A DNA stretch of 64,000 nucleotides from Methylotuvimicrobium buryatense 5G (lineage in GTDB: Bacteria > Pseudomonadota > Gammaproteobacteria > Methylococcales > Methylomonadaceae): contig NZ_KB455575.1 in NCBI RefSeq assembly GCF_000341735.1, positions 3,744,286 through 3,808,285 of the forward strand, in the 5' to 3' direction. The position numbers and the translations under genes were made by a program. Within the stretch, counting starts at the first letter, position 1. Every line of letters starts with the position of its first letter. Below are positions 24,869 through 36,000 of the stretch, piece by piece. The notes under the pieces were generated by a model that was given only the letters and a program-made list of their open reading frames with translations, ran no database searches and was not told where the DNA came from.

Positions 24869-25531
24869 ATGAGACTTTGTGAGCCTGTTTTACTGTGGAT
24901 ATGTATATTTTTACTGGGGGTGCCGTTAAATTCGACGGCAGCGATAATTGCTTGCAATGCGAATGACGCAATGGCTAACGGCTTCTATGCCAATGCTTGT
25001 GTCGGCGATGACAATATTAAACCCAAAGATGAACAAGCTTTTGTAATCGATAACTTTCAAGATGACGGAGATGCATTTTCCTTTATCGGTAAATTCAATG
25101 ATGGCGAGGGTTTTGAGTCAAGCGACTCTGATATTGGCGGCTTCACATTAAGCGTATCGAAATTATCAGATCCCAATACAGGAGATTACTTTTTTTCTTA
25201 TGCGCTGCTTGCACCGGAAGATTGGCTGGGAAAATTTGTCGATTGGACTTTGCTTGTTAAGCAGGCAAACAATAGTGTCATTGCTTATTTGTTCAGCGGT
25301 ATCACACTTGGTATTGATGGTGGATTCAATAGCCGCTGGACAAACCCTCGCGAAAAGATCGTCAATGATTACTCTCATGTATCCGGCTTTATCCGGCTTG
25401 CCGAAGACCGCGGCATCAGTACACTAGCATCGACGGTGCCGGAGCCTAGTTTAACGCTGCTTTTCAGTATCGGATTGTTGGGTTTAGGAGCTAGATCGCA
25501 GATAAAACGGAAACACCTATTCGGCATGTGA
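24869..25531 (+). CDS. PEP-CTERM exported protein
   Basis: 220 aa with an N-terminal signal (LLWICIFLLGVPLNSTA) and a C-terminal sorting tail VPEPSLTLLFSIGLLGLGA followed by RSQIKRK, the classic PEP-CTERM signal processed by exosortase/archaeosortase-type enzymes. The mature beta-rich domain (DNFQDDGDAFSFIGKFNDGEG..., LLAPEDWLGKFVDWTLLVKQANNSVIAYLF, GGFNSRWTNP) is typical of short PEP-CTERM proteins, with no enzymatic motif. It is probably secreted or linked to exopolysaccharide. No exosortase is encoded in this window. Confidence 0.85.
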   Translation: MRLCEPVLLWICIFLLGVPLNSTAAIIACNANDAMANGFYANACVGDDNIKPKDEQAFVIDNFQDDGDAFSFIGKFNDGEGFESSDSDIGGFTLSVSKLSDPNTGDYFFSYALLAPEDWLGKFVDWTLLVKQANNSVIAYLFSGITLGIDGGFNSRWTNPREKIVNDYSHVSGFIRLAEDRGISTLASTVPEPSLTLLFSIGLLGLGARSQIKRKHLFGM

Positions 25532-25676
25532 TACGCGAGAGTCGCCGGGGATATTCAGCGATAGAATGTCGGCAGTGCCATAGATTTTGTAGGGCCAAAA
25601 GCCTGCACTGCCGAAGGCGCAATTCAATTGAGCAACCGAATTTTGATATACGATGAGTATAACCAAATCCTTAGCT

Positions 25677-28070
25677 TTATTCCGGCCCCTCTTCTTTATC
25701 TTCCTCATGCGCCATATCGGAGATTTCCTTAAGTCTCGAAATGGCCTTGAAGTTAATACTATTTTCCGGATAGTTGCCTTCCGAATCCATGGAGCCGGCT
25801 TCTTGGCCGGTTAATAATTCTAGTGCTTCATCGACGGTCGAGACCGCATAGACGGCAAATTGTCCCGCTTCAACCGCATCGATAACATCCTTCATCAGCA
25901 TGAGATTACGTTTATTCGCCGCAGGAATGATCACGCCTTGTTGACCGGTTAAGCCACGCGCTTTGCATAGTCTAAAAAAGCCTTCGATTTTTTCATTGAC
26001 GCCGCCGATGGCTTGCACTTCGCCGTATTGATTGATCGATCCGGTCACGGCAAAACCTTGCTTGATCGGCGTTCGTGTCAGCGCCGATATCAAACAACAT
26101 AATTCGGCCAAGGATGCGCTGTCGCCGTCGATATAACCGTAGGATTGTTCGACTGCGATGCTGGCAGAAATGGCAAACGGAAATTGTTGTGCGTAACAAT
26201 GCCCGAGATAGCCGGTCAATATCATCACGCCTTTCGAATGAAGGGCTTGACCGAGTTCGGCTTCGCGTTCGATATCGACGATGCCACGGGAACCGGGGTA
26301 AACCGTCGCGGTGATACGCGCCGGCGCGCCAAAACTGCTGCCGCCGATTTCCAGAACAGTCAAGCCGTTTGCCTTACCGATTGCGGTGCCGTCGGTATCG
26401 ATCAAAATCGTACCGTCGAGCATTTCGTCGAGAATTTCCTCGGATAGCCTACCGTTTCGTTGTTCGCGCGCGGAAAGGGCCTGCTCGATATGGGCTTGGT
26501 CGATGAATTCTGCGGCGTTACGCGCGCACAAGAGGTTTGCTTCGCCGATGATTTCGAGGGAATCGTTAATATGCGCCGATAAACGGTGCTGGTTTTCGGA
26601 AAGCCTGCAGCTATGCTCGATGAGGCGGGCAATAGCGGCCGAAGTCAATGTTTTGGAGCCGGTGTCGCGCGCATGTCTTATCATCAGTTGCGCAAAATTT
26701 TGCATCGAATCCGGATTCAGCAAAATGCGGTGATCGAAATCGGCCAGCACTCTGAACATTTCGTTAAATTCGTCGTCCAGTTCATGCAATAGGTAATAAA
26801 TATCCCGCGAGCCGACTAAAACTACTTTGATGTTGAGTGGGATAACTTCCGGCTTTAACGTCATTGTATTGATGCCGAGCTCCGAATAAGGCGACTCGAT
26901 TTCGATACGACCGGACTTCAGCGCGCGCTTTAAACCTTCCCAGACGAAAGGATAAGTGAGCAGTTTTTCGGCGTCGAGTATCAAATAACCGCCATTTGCG
27001 TGATGTAGCGAGCCCGGGCAGATTCGTCGGTAGTTGGTGACCAGGGTGCCTTGATCGCTGATATATTCGATGCGCCCGAATAAATTCGGATAAATCGGAT
27101 GCGGGTCGTAAACGACCGGCGCACCGCATTCGGTTTTATAATCGACCAAGACGTTAGGAGCGTACTGCTCTTTCAGCAAAAGGCGCTTACTGATCTGATC
27201 GCGGCTATCGAGTCCAGGATTCGCAGCCAATACGTCGACGATGGTTTGACTCAGGTTTTTTTTGATTTCGTCTAAATAGGTGATGGCATCGTCGATGTTT
27301 TGATAGTCTTCGATCAACGCCTCGAAAAGCGGTTCGATGGCTTGATTAATCGTCGCATCGTCCAATTGCTTAAGTTGTTCGACAAGCGAACGCCGCCATT
27401 GCGGCAGTTCCAGCAAGACATCGCCTAGATAGTTTTCGAGCTCCTCGGTATGACGGTGAAACGCTTCGCGCTCGACTTGCGGTAATTGTATGAATTGCTC
27501 GTCTTCCAATAACTTGTCGTCCTTAACGGGCACGAAAGTGATCGTTTCACTCTCGCGATAGAGCGCGACATTCAAGGATTCCGCTTTTTCCTCGACTTGA
27601 TGAATCGCCATGTTGTAGCGTTGATTAAAGCCGCGTTCGATCGCGGCTTTTTTTTGCTGATAGGTCGGACTTTCAAAAACGGCCGGAAAAGTAGCCAGCA
27701 AATTGTCGATCAATTCATCGATATCGGCGCAGAACTTCTGCCCGTATCCTGCCGGCAATTCGATCGAGACCGGTTCGCGCGGATTATCGAAATTATCGAC
27801 ATAAGCATAACTTGGCGGCGTCGGTTGATTTGGAGCCGATTGTTCAAGCTGTTGGGTAATCATTGACAGGCGCCCTGTGCCCGGTTCGCCCATGACATAA
27901 ATGTTGTAGCCGGGATTTTGCATCGCGACGCCGAATTCCAATGCCGATCGGGCACGGGCTTGACCTAATATGGACGTTTGTTCGATGGCTGTTGCCAGGA
28001 GGATATCAAGGTTTTTCGGATTGACGGTTAATTTCAAGGCTTCCGGCGGAAGCGGCTGGTAGTCAGGCAT
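25677..28070 (-). CDS. Lon-like ATP-dependent protease (LonB/YcbZ-type)
   Basis: 797-aa AAA+ serine protease. N-terminal part: LGQARARSALEFGVAMQNPGYNIYVMGEPGTGR (Walker A-like GEPGTGRL), then a long helical insertion (residues ~110-290) and a Walker B region GGYLILDAEKLL. The C-terminal proteolytic domain has the Ser/Lys dyad: Ser in YIDGDSASLAELCCLISALT and Lys in GEVQAIGGVNEKIEGFFRLC. It has no membrane segment, unlike archaeal LonB, and is likely a cytosolic quality-control protease. The acidic tail (AHEEDKEEGPE) is notable. No clear ribosome site precedes ATG 28070. Fragments of the TATACC repeat lie on both sides (25600-25670, 28137-28166). Confidence 0.9.
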   Translation of the reverse strand: MPDYQPLPPEALKLTVNPKNLDILLATAIEQTSILGQARARSALEFGVAMQNPGYNIYVMGEPGTGRLSMITQQLEQSAPNQPTPPSYAYVDNFDNPREPVSIELPAGYGQKFCADIDELIDNLLATFPAVFESPTYQQKKAAIERGFNQRYNMAIHQVEEKAESLNVALYRESETITFVPVKDDKLLEDEQFIQLPQVEREAFHRHTEELENYLGDVLLELPQWRRSLVEQLKQLDDATINQAIEPLFEALIEDYQNIDDAITYLDEIKKNLSQTIVDVLAANPGLDSRDQISKRLLLKEQYAPNVLVDYKTECGAPVVYDPHPIYPNLFGRIEYISDQGTLVTNYRRICPGSLHHANGGYLILDAEKLLTYPFVWEGLKRALKSGRIEIESPYSELGINTMTLKPEVIPLNIKVVLVGSRDIYYLLHELDDEFNEMFRVLADFDHRILLNPDSMQNFAQLMIRHARDTGSKTLTSAAIARLIEHSCRLSENQHRLSAHINDSLEIIGEANLLCARNAAEFIDQAHIEQALSAREQRNGRLSEEILDEMLDGTILIDTDGTAIGKANGLTVLEIGGSSFGAPARITATVYPGSRGIVDIEREAELGQALHSKGVMILTGYLGHCYAQQFPFAISASIAVEQSYGYIDGDSASLAELCCLISALTRTPIKQGFAVTGSINQYGEVQAIGGVNEKIEGFFRLCKARGLTGQQGVIIPAANKRNLMLMKDVIDAVEAGQFAVYAVSTVDEALELLTGQEAGSMDSEGNYPENSINFKAISRLKEISDMAHEEDKEEGPE

Positions 28071-28187
28071 GATAAATAATAGATGACGCTAATGTAATGG
28101 TGAGTAGCTAATCGTTCGAAAGCAGGGGGCGCTATTATACCCGTAGATCAAAATTCGGCAGTCCCTACACAGTTGCGCGCGCGCCAT

Positions 28188-29768
28188 TTAACTTTGATTG
28201 TCATCGAACTGCTCGACCATTAGATCGAGATCTTTACTGAGTTTCGAAAGATTATGGCCGGCTTGACTGGCTATGGTTGCGTGTCCGGAAGTTTCTTTCG
28301 ACAAGCGATCGATGGCTTCGATGTTTCGAGCGATTTCTTCTGAAACGATGTGTTGCTCCTCGGCGGCACTGGCGATTTGTAAAATCATATCGCTAATCGT
28401 GCTGACCGATTGCGTGGTTTCGGTCAATAATCTGGCCGAATTTTCTCCGTGTTTGACGCCATCGGCTGCTTTGATTCGTACCTTGCTCATTTCATCGACG
28501 GCATTTTTGGCGCCTAGTTGCAAGACCTCGATCATTTTATTGATTTCTTCAGTCGATTTTTGCGTGCGTCCGGCTAGGGTTCTAACTTCATCGGCAACGA
28601 CTGCGAAACCGCGGCCTTGCTCGCCGGCTCGGGCTGCTTCGATTGCGGCATTCAGCGCCAACAAATTAGTTTGTTCGGCAATGCTTTGAATGACCTCCAA
28701 AACGCCGCCGATATCCTTGCTGTATTGAGCAAGATTTAAGATCGCCGATTCGGCGCTGTCGACCTCGGAAGACAAAGCGCCGATTAAAGTTACTGTATCG
28801 CCGACCCGCTGCATCGTTTGTTGAGAGATTTTATCGGCGTCTGCTGCAGCCTTTGCGGCATTACTGGCGCTTTGTGCAACTTCATTGATCGTCGCGGTCA
28901 TTTGATGCATTGCCGTGGCGACTTGTTCGGTTTCCAGCAATTGCCGCGCCATGGCATGGCTGACTTGTTTGATTTCCCGCTCAGTGGCCTCGGCTTGTTG
29001 TGTAAGCGTCTCGGTCGCTTGTATTAAACGGCGTACGATTGTCCTGGATTTTGCTTTAAGAAGTTTGACGGCGAGTAACAGCTGTCCGGGTTCGGCCCCA
29101 TCGTTAGTGTAAATTTGTTGCATGACCGGATTGTCGATAACCGAGCGCGCTTCGGACGCGGCATCGTTTAGCGGACGTACCAGCGCCGATATCAGGCCGA
29201 ACGAAAATATCAGCGATATCGTCCAGGAAATCGCGGCAGGGGTCAGTTCGATATTTCCGAGAATATAGAGTCCTGCAAAAATTAGCGTTTGTAGCAACGA
29301 GAGCCCGATCAATAATTTGGGTCCCAGTTTCATACGGTCAAGCAAGGTGTTGATACTTTTTTCCGACGCTAGTTTCGGGTAGATTTTCTTTGCCTGCTCG
29401 ATCGTTTCCGGCTCGGGCTTTACCCGAACCGATTCGAAACCGATGACTTTCCCCTTGTCGAAGCGTGGCGTTACAAAGGCGTCGACCCAGTAATAATCGC
29501 CATTTTTACAGCGATTCTTGACGATGCCCATCCACGGCTTGCCTTTCTGAATACTATTCCATAAGTCGGCAAACGCTGCTTCCGGCATTTCCGGATGGCG
29601 AACGATGTTATGAGGTTGCCCAAGCAGCTCTTGCTCATTGAAACCGCTTATTTTTAAGAAGTCCTGATTGATATATGTGATCTTTCCTTTAGGATCGGTT
29701 GCCGAAGTGATTGTGGCGGTACTGGGATAGTTGACTTCGTTTTGGGTAATGGGAAAGTTTTTTCTCAT
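28188..29768 (-). CDS. Aer-like PAS chemoreceptor
   Basis: 526-aa methyl-accepting-type protein. Residues ~1-120 form a PAS domain close to the aerotaxis receptor Aer ([52 protein letters not shown]). A two-helix hairpin ([20 protein letters not shown] and a second span) anchors it with little periplasmic loop. The signalling domain includes the invariant hairpin tip [40 protein letters not shown]. It probably steers swimming by redox or oxygen through FAD. ATG 29768 (AGGTC upstream) is preferred to the frame start at 29810. Confidence 0.9.
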   Translation of the reverse strand: MRKNFPITQNEVNYPSTATITSATDPKGKITYINQDFLKISGFNEQELLGQPHNIVRHPEMPEAAFADLWNSIQKGKPWMGIVKNRCKNGDYYWVDAFVTPRFDKGKVIGFESVRVKPEPETIEQAKKIYPKLASEKSINTLLDRMKLGPKLLIGLSLLQTLIFAGLYILGNIELTPAAISWTISLIFSFGLISALVRPLNDAASEARSVIDNPVMQQIYTNDGAEPGQLLLAVKLLKAKSRTIVRRLIQATETLTQQAEATEREIKQVSHAMARQLLETEQVATAMHQMTATINEVAQSASNAAKAAADADKISQQTMQRVGDTVTLIGALSSEVDSAESAILNLAQYSKDIGGVLEVIQSIAEQTNLLALNAAIEAARAGEQGRGFAVVADEVRTLAGRTQKSTEEINKMIEVLQLGAKNAVDEMSKVRIKAADGVKHGENSARLLTETTQSVSTISDMILQIASAAEEQHIVSEEIARNIEAIDRLSKETSGHATIASQAGHNLSKLSKDLDLMVEQFDDNQS

Positions 29769-29859
29769 GGTTTGACCTAATTGGGGGAGCACAAGATTCG
29801 CTGAGGACAAGCGAATTTAATCGGTTTATTTGCCATGTTCAGTCATAACGAGACCGTTG

Positions 29860-30045
29860 AACCTAAAAAGAGCAGTTGACATGTGTTGTAGACCGTTCGT
29901 GCTGAGCCGAGTCGAAGCATGAAGGGTCTACAACACTTTCACCGGCTTGGTGTGAAGCCTCAAACTACCGTTCGCCCTTCGATAGGACTCTCCTGAGCGT
30001 AGCCGAAGGGCTTAGGACGAATGGTATTACTGCTCTTTTTAGGTT
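29860..30045. repeat. AACCTAAAAAGAGC TIR element, copy B
   Basis: 186 bp, ends AACCTAAAAAGAGCAGTTGA and ACTGCTCTTTTTAGGTT. The interior holds TGTTGTAGACCGTTCGTGCT ... CTACAACACTTTCACCGGC and a second TTCGCCCTTCGATAGGACT arm. It has no nested insertion. The rest of 29811-30231 has no gene. Confidence 0.75.
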
Positions 30046-30231
30046 GAAAGACTTCATGCGCTTCATGGATAAACTGCCGAATTTAGGATGATTCGAATAA
30101 ACTTGGCGCCCTGTCCGTCTTGATAACAAAAATCCCAGTATTATTTCATAAATACATCAAAACCCGATTATTTGTTTCAGCGTTGTCACATAAATGTAAA
30201 ATTCCGCGCTTATCATGCAAGCTGAATTGAG

Positions 30232-30420
30232 ATGAGAGCAAAAAGCATGATATTTAACGAATTGGACGAAGTCTGCATCAGTTTTTATCCGGGTTTGAGT
30301 TCGGATTATTTAAGTACCTTGGGCGATGAGAAAAACGGTTCCGAGGCGGATAAGAGCGAAAAGGCATATTGGTCATACCGCTCGGAACTGGACGAGCATG
30401 AAATCGCTTTAGTCGACTGA
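30232..30420 (+). CDS. 62-aa acidic protein, unknown
   Basis: Short, very acidic frame (FNELDEVCISFYPGLSSDYL..., YRSELDEHEIALVD) with no signal or membrane segment. ATG 30232, or 30247 in the same frame with GAGAG upstream. It converges with and overlaps the end of the OYE gene by 12 bp. It may be real, but evidence is limited to base composition and position. Confidence 0.4.
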   Translation: MRAKSMIFNELDEVCISFYPGLSSDYLSTLGDEKNGSEADKSEKAYWSYRSELDEHEIALVD

Positions 30421-31503
30421 AGTCAAGGCCGGATAATCGGTATAACCTTTTTCATCGCCGCCGTAAAAGGTATCGGGGTCGGGCTTGTTGAGAGACGCAT
30501 TTAGGCGAAAGCGTTCGGTCAAGTCAGGATTGGCGATGTAAAGCTTGCCGAAAGCAACCGTGTCGCATAAATTTCGGGCAATACTGTTTCGTGAACTATC
30601 CGCGTCATAGCCGCCGTTGGCGATATAAGGCCCGTTGAAATGCCGCCGCAACGCGGCAAAATCGAATTCGGCGGTATCTTCCTCGATCGGAACCATGCGT
30701 TCGACAATATGCAAATAGGCCAAATCGAAACGGTTCAATTGTTCGGCCGCATAATTAAAGTGACATTGCGGATCGCTGTCGCTCATGCTGTTGAAGGCAT
30801 TGGTCGGGGACAAACGCAAACCGGTACGGTCGGCGCCGACCGTACCTACGACTGCTTCGGTGACTTCAAGCAATAGGCGCATTCTGTTATCGATGTTGCC
30901 GCCGTAAGCATCGGTTCGATGATTGGAACCGTCCCTCAGAAATTGATCCAGCAAATAACCGTTCGCGGCATGGATCTCAACGCCGTCGAACCCGGCAGTC
31001 AACGCATTTTCGGCTGCGATGCGGTATTGGTCGATAATGCTCGGTATTTCCAACAACTCCAACGCTCTAGGCGTAACAAAGGGTTTCAAACCTGCCTCGG
31101 TAAATGCCATGCCTTCGATACCGATAGCCGAAGGCGCGACCGGCAAAGCATGGCCCGGTTGCAGGTCGGGATGCGAAACGCGACCGACATGCCAGAGTTG
31201 CAAAAAAATTAATCCTCCCTCTTCATGTACCGCATCGGTTATTTTGCGCCAGCCGTCAATTTGCGCGGCGCTATAAATACCCGGAGTGAAGGCATAGCCC
31301 TTACCTTGCGGCGAAATATGCGTGGCTTCCGAGATAATCAATCCGGCACCGGCTCGCTGCCGGTAATAGTCGGCATTCAACTCCCAGGGAATATCTCCGG
31401 GTTGCTGCGCGCGGCTTCGGGTCAGTGGCGCCATAATGATGCGGTTTTTCAGTGTATATCTGCCTATTTTTACGGGGGTAAATAAAATATCTTCGGAAGT
31501 CAT
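30409..31503 (-). CDS. NADH:flavin oxidoreductase, Old Yellow Enzyme family
   Basis: 364-aa FMN-dependent alkene reductase of the NemA/OYE class, reducing activated C=C bonds (or nitro-esters) with NAD(P)H. Landmarks: LFTPVKIGRYTLKNRIIMAPLTRSRA, IISEATHISPQGKGYAFTPGIYS, the active-site FLQLWHVGRVSHPD, and GVEIHAANGYLLDQFLRDGSNHRTDAYGG. FNGPYIANGGYD and AFGKLYIANPDL at the end bind the FMN phosphate. ATG 31503, with AAGAG upstream, gives the family length; the longer frame to 31689 overlaps the divergent mpl gene. Divergent from mpl. Confidence 0.93.
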   Translation of the reverse strand: MTSEDILFTPVKIGRYTLKNRIIMAPLTRSRAQQPGDIPWELNADYYRQRAGAGLIISEATHISPQGKGYAFTPGIYSAAQIDGWRKITDAVHEEGGLIFLQLWHVGRVSHPDLQPGHALPVAPSAIGIEGMAFTEAGLKPFVTPRALELLEIPSIIDQYRIAAENALTAGFDGVEIHAANGYLLDQFLRDGSNHRTDAYGGNIDNRMRLLLEVTEAVVGTVGADRTGLRLSPTNAFNSMSDSDPQCHFNYAAEQLNRFDLAYLHIVERMVPIEEDTAEFDFAALRRHFNGPYIANGGYDADSSRNSIARNLCDTVAFGKLYIANPDLTERFRLNASLNKPDPDTFYGGDEKGYTDYPALTSVD

Positions 31504-31651
31504 TTTTTCTGCTCTTGAGGTGTTACGGGAAATTGGGGTGAACTCAACTTTCCAGTGATCCCATTGAATCGGAAAATTGGGTTTTGCAAAAAGAATCGCT
31601 ACGGCTATGATTGTACCGGACATCACATTGTTTTCGTAAAAGGATAAGACT

Positions 31652-33004
31652 TTGCACATACACATACTGGGCATCTGCGGAACGTTCATGGGCGGCCTGG
31701 CGCTTATCGCGCGCGAAATGGGTTATAGAGTCACCGGCTCCGATCAGAATGTCTATCCGCCGATGAGCACTCAGCTCGAACAGCAAGGTATCGAATTGAT
31801 GAGCGGTTACCGGCCCGAAAATCTCGATTGCAAGCCCGATTTGGTGGTGATCGGCAATGCGCTGTCTCGCGGTAATCCGGAAGTCGAAGCAGTCTTGAAT
31901 CGCGGCTTGAAATACGTTTCCGGCCCGCAATGGCTCGCCGAACATGTGCTCGCCGAGCGCTGGGTGCTCGGTGTCGCAGGCACGCACGGCAAAACCACGA
32001 CGACCAGCATGCTGAGCTGGATATTGGAATATCAAGGCTTCAAACCAGGCTTTCTGATCGGCGGCATTCCGCTCAACTTCGGCATATCGGCCCGGCTAGG
32101 CGAATCGTCGTTCTTCGTGATCGAAGCCGACGAATACGACTGCGCATTTTTCGACAAGCGCTCGAAATTCGTGCATTATCGGCCGAGAACCGCGATCCTG
32201 AACAATCTCGAATACGATCATGCCGACATCTTTCCAGACCTCGATGCGATCAAAAAACAATTTCACCATTTGCTCAGAACCGTGCCTGGCGAAGGTCTCG
32301 TGATCGCACCCGAAGCCGACGAGAATATAAGCGATGTGTTAGACATGGGCTGTTGGACGCCGGTCGAAAAGACTTCGATCGAAGGCCGGTCGGCCTGGAA
32401 TGCCGAATTGCTCAATTCGGACGGCACTCGATTCAAGATTAATTATCATGGAGCGGAGCAGGGCGAGGTGCTTTGGAATTTGACCGGCAATCACAATGTC
32501 GGCAATGCGCTGTCCGCGATTGCAGCGGCACGCCATATCGGCATTACGCCTAAGGATGCGATTGCGGCATTAGGCGAGTTCAAGAATGTCAAACGGCGCA
32601 TGGAAGTCTTGGCCAAAATCGACGGTATAACGATTTACGATGACTTTGCGCATCATCCGACCGCGATCAAAACAACCTTAGAAGGTTTACGCAAGCAAGT
32701 CGGTTCCGAACGCATCATCGCGATCGTCGAGCCTCGCTCGAATACGATGCGCATGGGCATTCATACCAAATCGCTGGCTAAATCGCTGGTTGAAGCCGAT
32801 CAAGCCATTCTATTCCAACCGGAAAACCTGGGCTGGGACTTAAGCGGTCTAAAAAATTACGCCGGCAATATCGAAATCTGTAAAACTCTCGACGACATCA
32901 TCGCCAAGCTCAAATTGGAAGCCCGTTACGGCGGTCACTTCGTATTGATGAGCAACGGCAGTTTCGGCGGCATTTATACGCGCTTACAGCAAGAGTTGAG
33001 ATAG
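31652..33004 (+). CDS. mpl: UDP-MurNAc:L-Ala-gamma-D-Glu-meso-DAP ligase
   Basis: 450-aa Mur-ligase-fold enzyme that re-attaches recycled murein tripeptide to UDP-MurNAc. The N-terminus HIHILGICGTFMGGLALIA and the ATP loop GVAGTHGKTTTTSMLSWILE are diagnostic. LEYDHADIFPDLDAIKKQFH and IYDDFAHHPTAIKTTLEGL follow. It begins with TTG at 31652 (AAGGATAAGACT upstream), and homology to other Mpl proteins starts exactly there. It is cytosolic. The large membrane protein gene follows 84 bp downstream. Confidence 0.95.
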   Translation: MHIHILGICGTFMGGLALIAREMGYRVTGSDQNVYPPMSTQLEQQGIELMSGYRPENLDCKPDLVVIGNALSRGNPEVEAVLNRGLKYVSGPQWLAEHVLAERWVLGVAGTHGKTTTTSMLSWILEYQGFKPGFLIGGIPLNFGISARLGESSFFVIEADEYDCAFFDKRSKFVHYRPRTAILNNLEYDHADIFPDLDAIKKQFHHLLRTVPGEGLVIAPEADENISDVLDMGCWTPVEKTSIEGRSAWNAELLNSDGTRFKINYHGAEQGEVLWNLTGNHNVGNALSAIAAARHIGITPKDAIAALGEFKNVKRRMEVLAKIDGITIYDDFAHHPTAIKTTLEGLRKQVGSERIIAIVEPRSNTMRMGIHTKSLAKSLVEADQAILFQPENLGWDLSGLKNYAGNIEICKTLDDIIAKLKLEARYGGHFVLMSNGSFGGIYTRLQQELR

Positions 33005-33088
33005 GAAGCGCAACGCGCGTACCTTAAGAGACAAAACGCATGCTTTAGCAATTGTTTTCCTCGCCCTTTATCGACAGGAGTTCAGATT

Positions 33089-36000
33089 ATGCTCAGAGTT
33101 CGGTGTTTACTATTGCCCTTATTATGGCTTGCCTTTCCCTGTTGGGCCGAGCCGCTCAAACCGGAAAATGTTCCCGAACCGCTCAAGCCCTGGATCGATT
33201 GGGTCCTGCACGACGATACGGAGCGAGGTTGTCCGTTTCTCTATAACAGTTTCGAACAGAAGCGCTGCGCCTGGCCGTCGCGATTGGACTTAGTGCTTAG
33301 CGGCACCGAAGGCCGCTTTACGATCGATTGGAATGCGTACCGGGAAAGCTGGGTCAATTTGCCCGGCCATGACAAACAATGGCCGCTCAATGTAACGGCT
33401 AACGGTAAGCCGCTATTGGTTACGGAAAAAAAGGGACGTCCAAGCGTTTTTCTCGAACCCGGCACTTACACGATTGAGGGTGCTTTTGCTTGGGATAAAT
33501 TGCCCGAAAACTTAACGATCCCGCAGGACACAGGCCTCATCACTCTCCGCATAAACGGCCGAATCATCGACCGACCCAACCTGAAACAAGGCCAATTGTG
33601 GCTTACCGGAACCGACGACCGCCCCGTAAAACCCGATGAACGCAATAGCTTGGAACTTCAGGTATTCCGGCAACTGATCGACGAGATACCGATGCAAGTC
33701 CTCACGCGATTGGATTTGAATGTGTCGGGCGAACAGCGCGAAGTCAAGTTAGCTTATCCGATGCTGGAAGGCTTTCTGCCGCTACGCATCGATAGTCCTC
33801 TGCCTGCCCGATTGGAACCGGACGGTCAGTTATTGGTACAAGTCCGACCCGGACGTTGGCAGCTTGACATCCTGGCGCGTAGTACCGAGGCGCTCAACTC
33901 AATTCCTATATCCGAACCTTTATCCGATCAGCCGGACGATTGGCCGAAATCCGAAATTTGGGTTTTCGATGCCCGACCGTCTTTGCGTGTCGTCGAAATC
34001 GAGCGTCCGGCTGCAATCGATCCGAGCCAAACCAATTTGCCCGAACATTGGAAGCGCTTCCCAGCATACGCGATTAAACAAGGCGAGAGCTTAGTCCTGA
34101 AAACGATTCGTCGTGGCGACCCGGACGGAGAACCTAACAACCTGAATTTGACCCGAATTCTATGGCTCGATTTCAACGGTAAAGGATATACCGTCAACGA
34201 CAAAATCACCGGGACCTTATCGCAAGGATGGCGACTCGATGCATTGCCTGGCGTCGAGCTCGGGCGCGTTAGCCTGGATGGTACAAACCAATTGATTACG
34301 CGCGCGCCTGACGGGCAAAGCCGAGGCGTCGAGATCAGAAAGGGCGTCATTCGGCTGGATGCCGATAGCCGAATCGATGGATCGCCCGGAGCATTGAACG
34401 CAGTCGGCTGGGCGCAATCTTTTCATCAAGTTCACGCCGAACTGAACCTGCCGCCCGGCTGGCGCTTACTTGCCGCCGGCGGTGTCGATAATGTGCCGGA
34501 TTCCTGGTTGTCGCGTTGGACCTTGCTCGATTTGTTTTTAGTACTGGTAGCGGCACTCGCGGCGTTGCGGCTATGGGATGTTTATCGCGGCGCATTGACT
34601 TTACTGACCTTGGTATTGATCTGGCATGAACCGGGGGCGCCTCAATGGGTTTGGCTCAATATACTGGCGGCGGTGGCTTTATTGAAAGTGTTACCGGAAG
34701 GGCGGTTCCGCAACGTGGCCGGCGCTTTCCGTAATGTCGCCTTAGCTGTATTGGTGTTGATTGCGATACCGTTTATGGTCGATCAGGTGCGCATCGGACT
34801 CTATCCGCAATTGGAAAAACCGTGGCAACAGATTCAAGGCCCTCGTTACGAGCGTCCCGTTGCCGGCGCGATGCCTGAAGCGGCGGATGAATTGATGATG
34901 ATGGAAGCGCCGTCGCTGGATACGGTTCGTAAAAAGGCGCGAAGCGCCGCCGGCATCGTCGCGAAAGCCGTGCCTTCTGCCGTACCGCAAAAACGGCTTT
35001 CCGAACGTACCGATCCGAATGCAAAAATCCAAACCGGCCCCGGTTTGCCGCAATGGCAATGGCAAACAATCAATTTGAGCTGGAACGGATCGGTAGCTCC
35101 CGACCAGCAAATCAGCTTATGGTATCTGTCGCCGTTCGTGACAATGCTCCTGAATTTTCTGAGAGTCGGCTTGATTGCGTTTTTGGCGATCGCGATGATC
35201 GAACGCTTGCCGAAACACTTCAAATTCAATCGTTCGGCAGCAAGTCTATTGGTCATACTGGGTCTGCCGCTATTGATGATGACGCCAAGTACACCGGTAC
35301 AAGCAGCGTTTCCCGACCCTGTATTGCTCGACGAATTGAAAAACCGGCTGCAGAAAGCACCTGATTGCGTGCCGAATTGTGCCGGCATTTCGCTGATGAG
35401 ATTTACGATTTCCGGCAAGGAATTGACGATCGATTTGGAAGTACACGCACGGGACAAAGTCGCGGTGCCGTTGCCGGGACACTACGAGCAATGGTTTCCG
35501 AATACGGTCAGCATAGACGGCGAACCGGCAAAAGCGCTGTACAGCTTCAATAACGGCTTATGGCTTGCTCTCGACGCAGGTTTGCATCGGGTCGTGATGA
35601 AAGGCACAGCGCCGGCAATGGCAAAATTTACCGTGCCGTTGCCATTGAAACCGAAGCGCGCCGAATTGGCAGTCAGCGATTGGCAGGTTTTCGGCGTTCA
35701 TGAAAACGGCTTGACCGACGATCAACTCCAGTTTTCCCGAATAGCACAAACCGAAGCAGTAACGGAAAAAGCCGCATTCGATCCGGGCATCTTGCCGTCG
35801 TTCGTTAGAATTGAACGGACTTTACAATTAGGCTTGGATTGGCGCGTCGAGACCCGCGTCGTCAGAGTCTCGCCATCCGGTTCTTCAATCGTCTTGGCCG
35901 TACCGCTGCTTGACGGGGAATCGGTGATTACCGGCGGCGTACGTGTCGAAAAGGGCAAGGCTTTGGTCAATATGACCGCTACGCAAAGCGTCATGCACTG